The notes beneath the pieces are model-generated. The model did no database searches. It was not told the origin of the DNA and worked only from the letters and a program-made list of their open reading frames with translations. Positions 14,301 through 64,000 of a stretch of 64,000 nt of DNA are shown in pieces. The DNA comes from Chionis minor (taxonomy: Eukaryota > Chordata > Aves > Charadriiformes > Chionididae). The stretch covers positions 1,130,474-1,194,473 of the forward strand of contig VZSF01006565.1 of the NCBI GenBank assembly GCA_013398295.1, given 5' to 3'. Each line of letters begins with the position of its first letter. The stretch's first letter is position 1. The translations under genes and the position numbers were made by a program.

Positions 14301-17300
14301 TTTGTCCCATCTGTTGCTCTTTCCCCACAAAACCAAGATAACAGTTTTTCAGTGAGCTGCTGATACTCAGCAATCATTTTTCAGTGAGATAAACCACACA
14401 TGACAGTAATACAGGGCTATTCAGTCCTGGTAATCATTGGTGCTGCTAGACGCCTTGTGGCTAAGTCTCTGTATACATAGAGGACTCTGCTCTTCATAGA
14501 AAGAATAAAACAAAAAAGTCTAAACTGTAGATGTTTGCAAACTAAGTCTGAGTGGTGGATGTTCTGGGAATTGGCTCAGTGAGATTACTTCAAAAAACAA
14601 TAAACAGATGGAGAGCAATTAGGACAAGTGATTTGGAAGAAAATCTTTTTTTCCTGTGTTTCTCTGCTAATAAAATCACTTCAGCAATGATGTTGAAGAG
14701 CTGAGTATCACTTCTCACTTTTGAAGCAAACTGGTTCTAACTTGAATATCTGCCAGAAACACAAGAGCTAGTTATGAGAAACAGCCTTATTTTCTCAAGC
14801 AGAGGACTAGGCAGGATGCATTCAGCTACTGTCTTCTCTTTTCAGCTTGGTGGCAATTCCTGTGTATGTGAAACACCTGATCAGTTTTAAGGAAAACAGT
14901 TCTTCGGGAAGATTTGATGTCACAGTGGGGCCAAAGCAGAACATGGGGAAAACAGTAGAAGGAGTTGTCATGACAGTGCACATGCCAAAGGCGGTACTTA
15001 ATATGAACCTCACTGCTACACAAGGCAGCTATACGTTTGACCCAGTCACTAAAGTAAGTCTCAGTTTTTATTTCTTTAAGTATCTAAGGTGATGTTAGAA
15101 CAAGTCATACATATTGCAGAGCACATGGAGCAGCATTCCACGCTTAGCAGAAAACTTCCCCTTCAGCATATGTTTATGAATTAAAAACCTCTCTCTAAAA
15201 CTTACTTTTTCCAGTTTAGATACACACCAGTTGTGACTTCTGATTTTATCAGTCTCCGTTTCTTTCCCTTCCCCTCTCCCTTTCCTTCCTGTCTTTTCCC
15301 CTGCTCCTTCACTCCCTAATACTTTTCTTTATTGGATGCAGCAGTATTTTGCTGTTGGTTGCACCTATGGTGTATTTTGCAACCTATGTTCATTAAAACA
15401 GAGAAAATGCATTATTCTTGAAAACAAGTAGCCAGAAAAACATGGAGCAGGCAATGAGAAAAAAAACCTCTTCCAAAACATCTGCCTAAAGACACACAGG
15501 AAGGAAAACAAAGGGTCTGAATAACTGTATCTTGGGGGTCCTGCTTTCTCGCCTGAGTTGGGGTTTGAGACCTCAGTTTCCTAAAGCTCCTGAAGCTTTT
15601 CAGTACCCAGGGACCATTTCACTGAAATGCAGTCTGAGCCGGATCATTCTGCTGGCTCTAACACCCTGCTCCGAGCTTTCTGCTGCCTTCGGAATATCTC
15701 AGTCAGCAATTGATTTGAATTGGAAGTGAAAGCTCTCCAACTAACATTTTGTTTCAAAAAGAACTGACCTTGATCTTTTAAAAACAAAAACACCAACAAA
15801 AACACGTGAAGTCTCCTTTCCTCTCTGCAGAAATAAATTATACTGTGTTTTTATAAAGAGTTGGGGTAACTAGGTTGATTGTAACTGCAAAAGTTTGTAG
15901 AAGTAGGGAGAACTGAGGTTTTTCTGCATTGATAAACAATTTTAAAAAAAACCCACCTCTTCTTGGTCAGTAAAGGGCCAGCTTGTTTCTGTGTACCTTC
16001 TTCAAAGTGTAAGAATCAAGGGGAAACAAGTGACCCTTAGGAAAGCTGCTCTAGAGTAAACAGCTCCTTTGCCAAGTGCCTTGCTCCTCTCCTCCTCTTT
16101 CTCACCTCTTCTGTTCCTCTGACCTTTGTGCCGATTATTTGCTTGCTTCATGGATCCAGCTGACCCAATCTGACAACAGGAACAGTCACCAGTACTACGG
16201 GAACAAGGGGTATTACGTGCACAGAGACCAGCTAAGGAACGCTGACAGGGCAAAGGAAATGCTGGGAAATTAAAAACACCGTACCTGCCAGCCAGTGGGA
16301 TAATTCTCAGGGCTACCGGGCTACTTTCTGTGCCCAGCCTGCAAACTAAAAGCTTGACATGAACTTGACCTCACGGGTTGTTTCCTATAACTCAACTGCC
16401 GCTATTCTCTTTCCTGACAAGGTGTTAACGTGGGACGTTGGCAAAATTACTCCACAGAAGCTACCAAACCTGAAGGGCATAGTGAACCTGCAGTCTGGAG
16501 CCCCCAAGCCAGAGGAGAATCCGAGTTTAAACATCCAGTTTAAGATACAACAGCTTGCAATTTCAGGTGAGCGGGTGGGTGTTACGGGCAATTGATACTG
16601 ATGGAATAAGTAGCAGTAGGAAATGAAGGGGGAAAACTTAAATCTTTTAATTGGAGATGCCGATCAGAAGTCAGCTTAGTAAAAAAAGGTAAAGTCTGGT
16701 TTACCCAAACCTGACAGTTACCCTTGCCGGAAGATTCCTTTGATGGGAATTGTGAATTCCCAATTGTTTTACTCAAGAAAGATTTTAAGTGTAAAGAAGA
16801 TTGGATTTTTCTTTGTTGACTTGTGCATGAAACATGCAAATTTATCCTTTTAGTGAAGAGGATTGATGATGATTTAATGCTGCTCTTGCCTTGCGTTAGC
16901 CTTGTACCACTAAAGCCCTTTTCAGAGGTCAAAAATCTCCATTCATTGTAAAGAATGCCCTTCTTATTCTCTCCTTCTGGAGCTGGTTGCTTTTTCATCT
17001 TCAAAACAATCTGCACGTAAAATCAGAATGAAGTCTATAGGGTAAGTGCAAAAGTAAATTTAAAGCAAACAAGGCCCCAGTCTGCAAACAAATCACACGA
17101 GTTGTCCCTGTGGAAGATGCTCCTGTAAGCAATTAACAGGATTAACACCCTAAGAGAGCACAGACTCCCATCTGGATGGCAGGAGGATGAGTGAAGACGG
17201 TAGAGGAGAATCTGTAGTAGGACACGTAGTATCTTGCGAAGTAGGTACCAGCCTACGGTTGTTTTGTTTCCTAGACTGCTTTGCTGAGTAAATAATGGGT

Positions 17301-17945
17301 AGTCCTTGTACAAGAACAGAATCCTGCCGGTTCCTTCTCAAACTTGCAATCCACCAGTTTAAATCTCATGGATCCAATAGCTGGATATGAAAGGTAGGAG
17401 ACCTGTCAGAAAGCAACCTGAAACTGCTAGGTAATTAACAGCTGCTGGCATTCCTCAGTTAATAGCAGGGGGATTCCTTGAAATTGTGACTTTGGAATGA
17501 AAAGAATTCTAAAACTTGTCCTTTGCTTCATCTACATTATTGGAAACGAGCGCAGTGCACAGGAGCTGCGGAAGACAGACTCCTCGTTCAGCAGTGCATC
17601 CCTTGGAAGCCGGGTGTTGGCTCACTGAGTTCCAACAGAAGAAGTTGTTGCCCTCCCAGGGCAGCTCTGAGGAGGCGACGAGAATGGTCCATTCTGCTCT
17701 TTCAAACTGGATGAACTTGGGAAAGGGAGGAGAACTACCTTCCTGACCCATCCTGACGTGCTTCAAGGAAGGGGACTTGTAAACACACTGGCATGATTTC
17801 TAGCGTTCTGCTTTTAACTTTGTACTTGGCTTTGTCTCTTTCAGGTCTGAAAGTGAATCGCCTAGACATGTACGGAGAAAAATACAAACCTTTTAAAGGT
17901 GTCAAATATATTACAAAAGCAGGAAAATTCCAAGTCAGGACATGA
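8069..17945 (+). CDS. AP3M1: AP-3 complex subunit mu-1 (mu-3A adaptin), 8 coding exons
   Basis: Joined exons 8069-8341, 9047-9218, 11468-11605, 13579-13664, 14041-14174, 14846-15053, 16422-16566 and 17845-17945 give 1257 nt, which is 418 codons plus TGA. That equals the length I know for the mammalian protein, and the sequence is nearly identical to it. Mu-3A is the medium chain of the heterotetrameric AP-3 adaptor. AP-3 acts on endosomal/TGN membranes and sends cargo with tyrosine-based (YXX-phi) signals to lysosomes and lysosome-related organelles. Residues 1 to about 140 (start MIHSLFLINCSG) form the longin-like N-terminal domain. Residues of about 176-417 form the mu-homology domain that binds sorting signals. 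The start is the first ATG of an exon beginning at 8066, four bases after the acceptor, so the 5' UTR is spliced on from an exon outside the window. All introns are GT-AG and all phases agree. The gene converges on VCL. Identification is by recalled family sequence, not by a search. Confidence 0.97.
8342..9046 (+). other. AP3M1: AP3M1 intron between coding exons 1 and 2
   Basis: This 705-bp intron runs from gtctgt to a tttgtttag acceptor. An open frame of about 150 codons overlaps it (8417-8869). It has no homology that I recognise and no splice-compatible role, so I treat it as chance. Confidence 0.85.
9047..9218 (+). CDS. AP3M1: AP3M1 coding exon 2 (residues 92-148)
   Basis: 172 nt, starting DYFGECSET and ending ...VVNSITG with the glycine codon split after its first base (phase 1). 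Donor gtatgg. It completes the N-terminal longin-like domain and enters the linker. Confidence 0.97.
9219..11467 (+). other. AP3M1: AP3M1 intron between coding exons 2 and 3, GC-rich core
   Basis: This 2.25-kb intron has a noticeably GC-rich stretch of about 9650-11100 with scattered CpG (for example gcacgcgcgtgcgag near 9787). A TATATAA (near 9594) followed closely by AATAAA (near 9611) recalls a retroviral LTR tail, but I could not define LTR ends. No exon is supported inside. Confidence 0.7.
11468..11605 (+). CDS. AP3M1: AP3M1 coding exon 3 (residues 149-194)
   Basis: 138 nt in phase 1, reading SSNVGDTLPTGQLSNIPWRR and on to ...IDAIIDKSG. The acceptor is tttttaag and the donor gtaagg. It covers the linker and the first strand region of the mu-homology domain (KYTNNEAYFDV). 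Confidence 0.97.
11606..13578 (+). other. AP3M1: AP3M1 intron between coding exons 3 and 4
   Basis: About 2 kb of unique-looking sequence ending in a strong polypyrimidine tract (ttttttttttcctccccctacag). No additional feature is supported. Confidence 0.85.
13579..13664 (+). CDS. AP3M1: AP3M1 coding exon 4 (residues 195-223)
   Basis: 86 nt encoding STVFAEIQGVIDSCIKLSGM and then PDLSLSFM, ending on a codon boundary before gtaaat. It is part of the mu-homology domain. The Ser in 'VIDSC' is an Ala in the mammalian sequence I recall. Confidence 0.97.
13860..13975 (-). mobile_element. Probable ancient CR1-like LINE tail fragment
   Basis: The + strand reads ggaactgctggactgggtca, followed by gaccagaaatcccctggctc. 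It has an agataatggctagcagtgatactt-like continuation. This resembles, in reverse complement, the 3' tail of old amniote CR1-type LINEs ('ctgggtcagacca...agtatcctgtctc...tggccag'). It is heavily diverged and its boundaries are approximate. It lies in the AP3M1 intron before coding exon 5. Confidence 0.5.
14041..14174 (+). CDS. AP3M1: AP3M1 coding exon 5 (residues 224-268)
   Basis: 134 nt, following acceptor ctgcttacag. It encodes NPRLLDDVSFHPCIRFKRWE and continues to ...YRVSSQ plus two bases of the next codon. Donor gtacgt. This is core mu-homology domain, and the region forms part of the tyrosine-signal binding face in mu subunits. Confidence 0.97.
14846..15053 (+). CDS. AP3M1: AP3M1 coding exon 6 (residues 268-337)
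   Basis: 208 nt, from NLVAIPVYVKH to ...SYTFDPVTK, ending AAA before gtaagt. The acceptor is cttttcag. The exon ends without the usual G at -1, but the donor itself is strong. Confidence 0.97.
15054..16421 (+). other. AP3M1: AP3M1 intron between coding exons 6 and 7
   Basis: This 1.4-kb intron contains a long pyrimidine-rich tract at about 15251-15313 and a second at about 16080-16125. No exon or repeat family is supported inside. Confidence 0.85.
15251..15313 (+). repeat. Polypyrimidine-rich low-complexity tract
   Basis: The run agtctccgtttctttccctt is followed by cccctctccctttccttcct and similar sequence. It is almost entirely C/T over about 60 nt. It is intronic in AP3M1 and far from any splice site. 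Confidence 0.8.
16422..16566 (+). CDS. AP3M1: AP3M1 coding exon 7 (residues 338-386)
   Basis: 145 nt, VLTWDVGKITPQKLP to ...IQQLAISG with the Gly codon split (phase 1). The acceptor is tcctgacaag and the donor gtgagc. The WDVGKI motif is typical of mu chains and precedes the C-terminal beta strands. Confidence 0.97.
17845..17945 (+). CDS. AP3M1: AP3M1 coding exon 8 (residues 386-418) and stop
   Basis: 101 nt beginning LKVNRLDMYGEKYKPFKG and ending ...GKFQVRT then TGA at 17943-17945. This is the exact C-terminus expected for mu-3A. The acceptor is tttgtctctttcag. The preceding intron is 16567-17844. Confidence 0.97.
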
Positions 17946-18882
17946 GAAGATGCCCGACTTCCAAGAGGAAATTCCCCTTAAAAATACTTGACCGCTTAGT
18001 GACTTAATGTTGCTATTAATTAGGTGCCAATTAATTGATTAACAGACACTGATTAGTTTGGGATCAAAGCATTTGTGCACAGCAGCTCTTACAATGAAAG
18101 CATAGCTTAGTTTTTCTTAATAAGGTACTTTTTTTCTAATACACCTTCGCTGTTTTTTTACTGAATTGTTGTGCTGGTGACTAGTTTGATATAGGTGACC
18201 CACCAAACGTCGCAAACGCTACACTGCCAGGCAGATACCAAAGCCCAGAGGCCAAGCGCGTGAAGGCCAGACAGGCCCTCGGAAGAGTCTCACGGTGGCA
18301 CATTTTGCTGCTGCGGCCGCCTGCGGAGAAAGCCGGGCCATTCTGAGGGCCAGCTGCAGGCTGGTGTTCCCCACAGCACCGTGTCCTCCCGTCAGGAACA
18401 GAGCAGCAGGGAGAGGGACAGGGTCCTGCCCGCAGGGGCCCGGGGCAGCACAAGGGTGGCTCCGGAGAAAGAGCTTCTGATGGAGAAAAAAATAATTTCC
18501 TTGTTGTTTACAAGAAATGGCCTTTCTTAAGAAGCATTTGCCTTAATCAGCTTTCATTTGTGCCATCTGCAGATGAGCTGATAAAAATAACATTCTGCAT
18601 TCACTCTGGGAGGTGATTGTTGCTTCAGTAATCCACTTTCTTTCCATTCAATCTCCTCATCGTCATTTTTTTTAAGAATACAGTTGCAGAGAGTAAGATC
18701 TATTTTTTATGTGAAGCCTTTGCTTTGATTTAGATGTTCCACTCGTTCCAAGTGGATGCCACCAGATTTGTGCCACGTGTACATTGGAGCGTAGCTTTTT
18801 AGATAGCACAATAGAAGTGTCAAGTGTATTTAATGGTTGTGTGCTTTAATGTTATGAAATAAAGGGAACTCTACTGCAAATA
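17946..18882 (+). other. AP3M1: AP3M1 3' UTR (probable extent)
   Basis: Runs from the TGA to shortly after the AATAAA at 18858. It includes an unusually GC/CpG-rich patch at about 18181-18480 with a gcggccgc at about 18314, flanked by AT-rich sequence. The cleavage position is estimated. Alternative downstream signals at 20347 and 20479 cannot be excluded. Confidence 0.7.
18858..18863 (+). promoter_or_regulatory. AP3M1: AP3M1 poly(A) signal
   Basis: AATAAA in ttatgaaataaagggaact, about 0.9 kb after the stop codon, followed by a cytidine/uridine-rich stretch (cgtctcctcttgtg). It is the first canonical hexamer I find downstream of the stop. Confidence 0.8.
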
Positions 18883-20815
18883 CGTCTCCTCTTGTGAAAC
18901 ATTTGCTATCATAAACTGTTCGTGGTGCTCCCAGGCAGGAGACATCTGACAGGCAATTAAACGATGACTGTTTGCACGTCTTTGCTGAACTCCATCACTG
19001 TGCAGCTATTTACATTTTAGAAAGGGCGTTTAGGAGCACGGCAGGTACGCTCCCTTCATATTTATTTTTTTCTTTTTTAAGTGGAGGACAATTCACGCTC
19101 AGATTAAGACATTTCACAGACACAACAGTGATGATGCAAAGCGCGAACTAAACTCCTCCTTATGCAGCAGCATAAATGTGTTATCTCAGTAAAGCAACAC
19201 GGGCGCCACGGCACGCGGCAGGTTTCAAACCGTACATCGGGGCAGCAGGTGGCAGGCTGAGAAAGCCAAGCTCAGAATTAAGGAAGGCTGGGACACTGGA
19301 GAATCTTTGTTTCCCCGACCTGTTTGGCTTACGAATTCATCAACGCGCTAACTTGCTTCAGGTGAAGAATAGGAACTGAAGCATTCAGTAATCAAAATTA
19401 CAAGTTTTAGGACACGAAATGATCCCGTCTGAAAAAACCCAAGGGGGAACCCACCAGAACGCTGTCGGCAAAAACCAGTAAGAAAAGGCATGAGCATGTA
19501 TAGTAACTATTAGTAGCTTTCACCCTAGTATCACTAGGGTGAACTTGGGCCACAAGACAACCATCTGAATTTCTGAAAGCACAGTAGATGAGTGTAGCTA
19601 AAGCAGCACTTGACAGGAATTTTACCAGCAGTCTCGTCTTCGGATGGAACTGGTAGCAGCCCAAGGTCAAGTGTGAGGAGCTAGAGCTGCTCTCTGCGTT
19701 AGCAGCCCGGAAACGCTGCAGGATCTCCTTTCAGAGCCGACGCTGTTACCAGCAGAGAACATCACGCCGTATGGAAACCACCTCACCGTAACACGGACAC
19801 CCCCAGCGCGCCACGGAACAAGCCTTGTCCCTTCCGCGCCTGGGGCGCCAGGGCAGCGCACAGCCAGCTGCCACCTCCAGGGACCTCAGCACCACGCTGC
19901 ACAGCACCCCCCCGCCAGAAGGCACCCTCGGCACGAGCTGCACTCACCTGCCGGGAAACCACCCCAGCGTGGGGATGGGCCGTGCTGCGTGAGGCTCACA
20001 CCTTTGTGCTGTGGGTTTCTCCAAACACAGGGAACTCCACTGCAGAATCTGCAGAAGTGGGGAACTGGGCTCATATGCTCCCTGTTAAAACAAAAAATGG
20101 CACCAGCACCTGCAGGAATAGTACAGCTTAAGAAATGAGAGGATTTCATTAGCGAGGAATTAGTACTGCCAACTTCAGATCTGCCCTTCTCTAGGCGTGC
20201 TGACAAGGGGATTGTCTCTCGGGTTCCATCCTCCCTCAGGTACAGAGAGAACTGTGGGAACTGTCCGAAATCTGAATTTTACCCTATTACTACTAAATCC
20301 AAGATGCCTTCCAGCACTGTGGGACTATCTTTGGTTCTACAACACCAATAAATGTTCTATTGTGGGTGCTGGTAGAAATTTTTAGCAAGAAAAAGTGTTT
20401 ATAAGAGGTTTTTACTGTGCAGGAGTGAAGGAAACAGGACGGTGACTCCATACTAATCACCCTTGCGTTCAATTTGTGAATAAAATTCAGATCTAGGAGG
20501 TGTTGGCCAGAGCAGTTCTTCCCAATCCCATTTCAAGTTTCCGGAACCTTGTCTAGCGTTGGGAGATCAGACGACCATCAGGCCCTCTGGAAAAACTCCC
20601 GTTTTCTCCCACTGTCCCACAACCTCCAGCGAGTTCTTTAATGACCAGTTTTACAGGCACAAGAGACAGAGGCGATTTGTTTTCATCTTCTCCTGTTTGA
20701 GGAACTCCGCACTTTTTTCTGTTCAGAATACGCAGAAACGGCTGCTCTTCAGCTCTGCGCTCATCCTGTTGCGCTGTTACCCGCTGCTCCGTTACCACTC
20801 ACACTCACAGGCTGA
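18883..20815. other. Convergent intergenic region between AP3M1 and VCL
   Basis: No gene is supported here. The region contains a perfect 11-bp hairpin (19519-19543) and a CpG-rich, C-rich patch at about 19670-19990. It also has + strand AATAAA hexamers at 20347 and 20479 and a - strand AATAAA at 19061-19066, which could serve as minor alternative ends for either gene. Confidence 0.7.
19519..19543. repeat. Perfect inverted repeat (11-bp arms, 3-nt loop)
   Basis: The arms are ttcaccctagt (19519-19529) and actagggtgaa (19533-19543), with loop atc. They are exact complements. It lies between the two convergent poly(A) signals. Confidence 0.9.
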
Positions 20816-20833
20816 CATTTGTACAAATGCATT

Positions 20834-20839
20834 TTTATT
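20834..20839 (-). promoter_or_regulatory. VCL: VCL poly(A) signal
   Basis: TTTATT on the + strand, which is AATAAA on the - strand (context caataaaaatg). Downstream in mRNA sense there is a clear GU-rich element (gtcagcctgtgagtgtgagt), as expected for a real cleavage site near 20815. Confidence 0.85.
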
Positions 20840-21926
20840 GTTTTAACAGAACCAAAGAAAGGTTGAAAACGTTAACCTATACAATACATTTTGGTTTATA
20901 AACAAAGTTTTATAGTGGTAAAATGTTTCTAAGTGACATTCATGGTCTTTTTCAAATTTTTGCTGCGTTTCAGGTCCGAAGACCAATAGCGTTCCAAAAA
21001 GCAGCAATTGCATAAGCTGGACAAGTATCTTAGCTTCTACAAAACAGTTCAAGAACTTACAGCAAACATTCTGGAAGAATATCAAAGGCAACCATGATTC
21101 ATAACTTTCCTGCAAACATTCCTCAATAAACAAAAAGTGATCTTTGGCATAAACAATTATGTATTAAAGGCATTAGTAATATTGCATTAATATCAATCAA
21201 GCAACTAAACGGTGACGCTAAAAAAAAAAATCTCACAGAGAAGCTGGAATGAGGGGAGGAGGAAACGTGAGGAGCATTGAGAAGTAATACAGGAAGACTA
21301 TTAGAAAATTCCCTAAAAATAACCCCTACCTATTCAGTGTTATTTACTATTAAATAGAAATGACTACATTACAGTTATGTCAAAGATCTGGTATAAACCA
21401 ACCAAACGCAAGACATTCAGGTTAAGGCTCTGGCACCCCTTCCTTCCTCTCCCTGGTGAGGTAACTGCAGGAAGAGAATACTAAGGAAAGACCCCAAGTA
21501 CCGCGTATTCCCTAATACGCGGACGCAAGGAGAGAGTTAAAGACGGACGCGTGCTTTCTCTTGCCACGATCAGTCTGAGGCAGATGTATCACCATCAGTT
21601 TCACTTCCCTTTTTAGCTAACAGTGCAATGAGGGGGGCTGGGGGGGAGCAAGTCCGAGCGCAGGGTAACTCTCACGGACAGGCGAAGGGCAGCCGAGTGT
21701 CCTGCCTGTCTCTGCGGGCTGTTAAGACTGAGCAGTTTTTCCACAAGGGCACTTGGATTAAAGGTGGTTTGATGGTGCAACAATTTCCAGCAAATGAAGA
21801 GGCATCGTGAGGTCAGCGCTGATCCGGGCAGAAACCTGCAAGTGTTCCTTGCAAACGCACAGAGACTCATTCTAAAACAATCACTTTCCTTTCTGTCAAA
21901 CGCCAAGAGACTAGGGAGCAATTAAA

Positions 21927-21928
<2 letters not shown>

Positions 21929-21973
<45 letters not shown>
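21929..21973. repeat. (TG)15-(TA)7 microsatellite in VCL 3' UTR
   Basis: On the + strand, 15 TG units (21929-21958) are followed by about 7.5 TA units to 21973. In the VCL mRNA this reads (UA)n then (CA)n. CA repeats in UTRs are known hnRNP L ligands; function here is inference only. It is likely polymorphic. Confidence 0.95.
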
Positions 21974-23308
21974 GAAGGCATGTTGAATTACAGAAGGATA
22001 AAAGCATCCCAAGTCTATTTTAGTAATAGAATGGGGAGATTTTGTGGGGTTTTTTGTTGTGGATTCATTGTGGGGTGTTTTTTTTAAAGACGCAGTTAAC
22101 ACTTTGTTCAATTCTCTATTACTGGAACTCGAAAAAAATTTTGAGCCTCCAAACGTCAAAACCAGTAAAAACATCCTGGTACGTTCAAGCACGAGGAACC
22201 ACCGTTTGCTGGTAGCCATCACGCTGCCTGAAGAGGGTTTCATGTCCCTGCAGTGCTTGGGTTTCAAAACGTTTCCGCACTGTTGGAAACCAGGGCAGTG
22301 AGGCAAAAGGTCTTTTCTAATCAAATATCTTTGTCCTTCAGGTTCCACCTTGCGTGGCTGGAATAACATTAGACAGAAGGAAGAGGCAAAAAAGGAATAA
22401 CTGCATGTTCTCATTTGGTTTTCAGAAGGAAAGAGCCAGCATGTGGCATTTTCTGGTCCTGGACACGCAGCAAGCGTAAGAGAACCAGGGTTTTTCAGGT
22501 CAATAATTACTGAACTGAGCAAGGAGGACGGAGTTCCAGGATTTAAGGTCTCCAGCCATAAGGCTCAAGCTGTCAACAGCCACTAACATCCACTGCAAAG
22601 CATTTCAGTACAGTAGGAGAGTTGTGGAATGCCTCCCTACAGGGTGACAGGAGGGGGACAAAGACAGCTCCAGTTTCTGTTAAAGTACTGTTGCCAGGCA
22701 AAAATCAAAAGCAAAAAAAATATCATTTTGGACAGGGAATTTTAATGATCAGTTTACAACTATTCTGCTGACACGCCTCCCCCCTCCCCCCTTTTGATTA
22801 AAACCCCCCCACTTTCCATCGTTTCTGCGTGGTTTAAGAACAGCTAAAATCCTGTTAAAAAGTTGAATGTTTCTATATCAATGATTGTCCCTAAAAACCT
22901 GCCGAGTAACCAATAGTGTCCTAGACTCTCAACACAAGCTTAAAGTGAGGTCCATGTTTTATATCATCACATGGAAACTACCGGAGTATACAGTGCATAA
23001 ATGAAATGTGCTTCTGGGAGTAGAGAATTCATGAAGAGAATCTTCAAAAGCCAAAAAAAAAAAAACACACCCCAAGAACAAGGATAAGAACTGTCTACTG
23101 TTGGAAGCCATTTTGAGGTGTCGGATATCAAATGCATTCCGAAGACGTTTGAAATGCACTCTCATATAATTCATACCCTTAGAATGGGGCATTAGCATAA
23201 GCTAATCTTAAGCTCATGTATACAGCACCTTTTGCTGTTAATATATCTCTTCTGTTTCCAAAAAAAGGCATTTTATGTTACAGAAGACAATACTTATGTG
23301 GCGAGCGT

Positions 23309-64000
<40,692 letters not shown>

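Larger units (their letters stand above)
20816..23308 (-). other. VCL: VCL 3' UTR
   Basis: About 2.5 kb from the stop codon to just past the AATAAA at 20839-20834. In mRNA sense it contains a (UA)/(CA) dinucleotide array (from 21973-21929) and G-runs (about 22810-22779). An open frame of about 200 codons (22522-21911) crosses the dinucleotide array. It has no recognisable homology and is not considered a gene. Confidence 0.85.

Noticed and set aside
16582..17016. A 144-codon open frame on the - strand
   Set aside because: It falls in the last AP3M1 intron, on the wrong strand, with no domain or splice support.
21911..22522. A 203-codon open frame on the - strand
   Set aside because: It lies inside the VCL 3' UTR, runs through the dinucleotide repeat (poly His/Thr/Ile), and has no recognisable domain.

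Overview
This window comes from a vertebrate nuclear genome, almost certainly a bird. The genes are split into short exons with standard splice sites and kilobase introns. A fragment near 1214 matches the 3' end of the avian CR1 LINE. An older CR1-like LINE lies at about 59.3-60.4 kb, and the conceptual proteins are near-identical to known amniote orthologues. I cannot name the species from sequence alone. One N at 30302 shows that this is assembled sequence with an unresolved base.

There are two protein-coding genes, arranged tail to tail. (1) AP3M1 is on the + strand. Its eight coding exons run from the ATG at 8069 to the TGA at 17945 and give a 418-residue mu-3A subunit of the AP-3 adaptor. 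The first 8 kb is most likely the intron that follows a non-coding first exon lying upstream of the window. A poly(A) signal sits at 18858. (2) VCL (vinculin/metavinculin) is on the - strand. Twenty-one exons run from exon 2 (61687-61617) down to the stop codon in exon 22 (23309). Exon 1, which encodes the first 56 residues, lies beyond 64000. The exons in the window encode residues 57-1066 of vinculin plus a 70-codon cassette (27418-27209) that makes metavinculin. The VCL 3' UTR is about 2.5 kb and ends at a poly(A) signal at 20839-20834.

The roughly 1.9 kb between the two poly(A) signals (18.9-20.8 kb) holds no gene that I can support. It does contain a CpG-rich patch and a clean 11-bp hairpin. 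The AP3M1-VCL adjacency matches the neighbourhood on human 10q22 (VCL-AP3M1-ADK), so this is conserved synteny. The proteins are not functionally coupled: AP3M1 sorts cargo to lysosome-related organelles, and vinculin links integrin and cadherin adhesions to actin.

I see no undescribed multi-gene system here. The items worth a second look are small: a GC-AG intron in VCL; the splice-signal layout of the metavinculin cassette (apparently weak acceptor and donor, but a perfect TACTAAC branch motif); a duplicated donor next to VCL exon 5 together with a 27-nt palindrome; a cluster of four alternating 11-12-mers in VCL intron 7; and repeat and G-rich elements in the VCL 3' UTR. Most other open reading frames in the window are chance frames in introns and UTRs.
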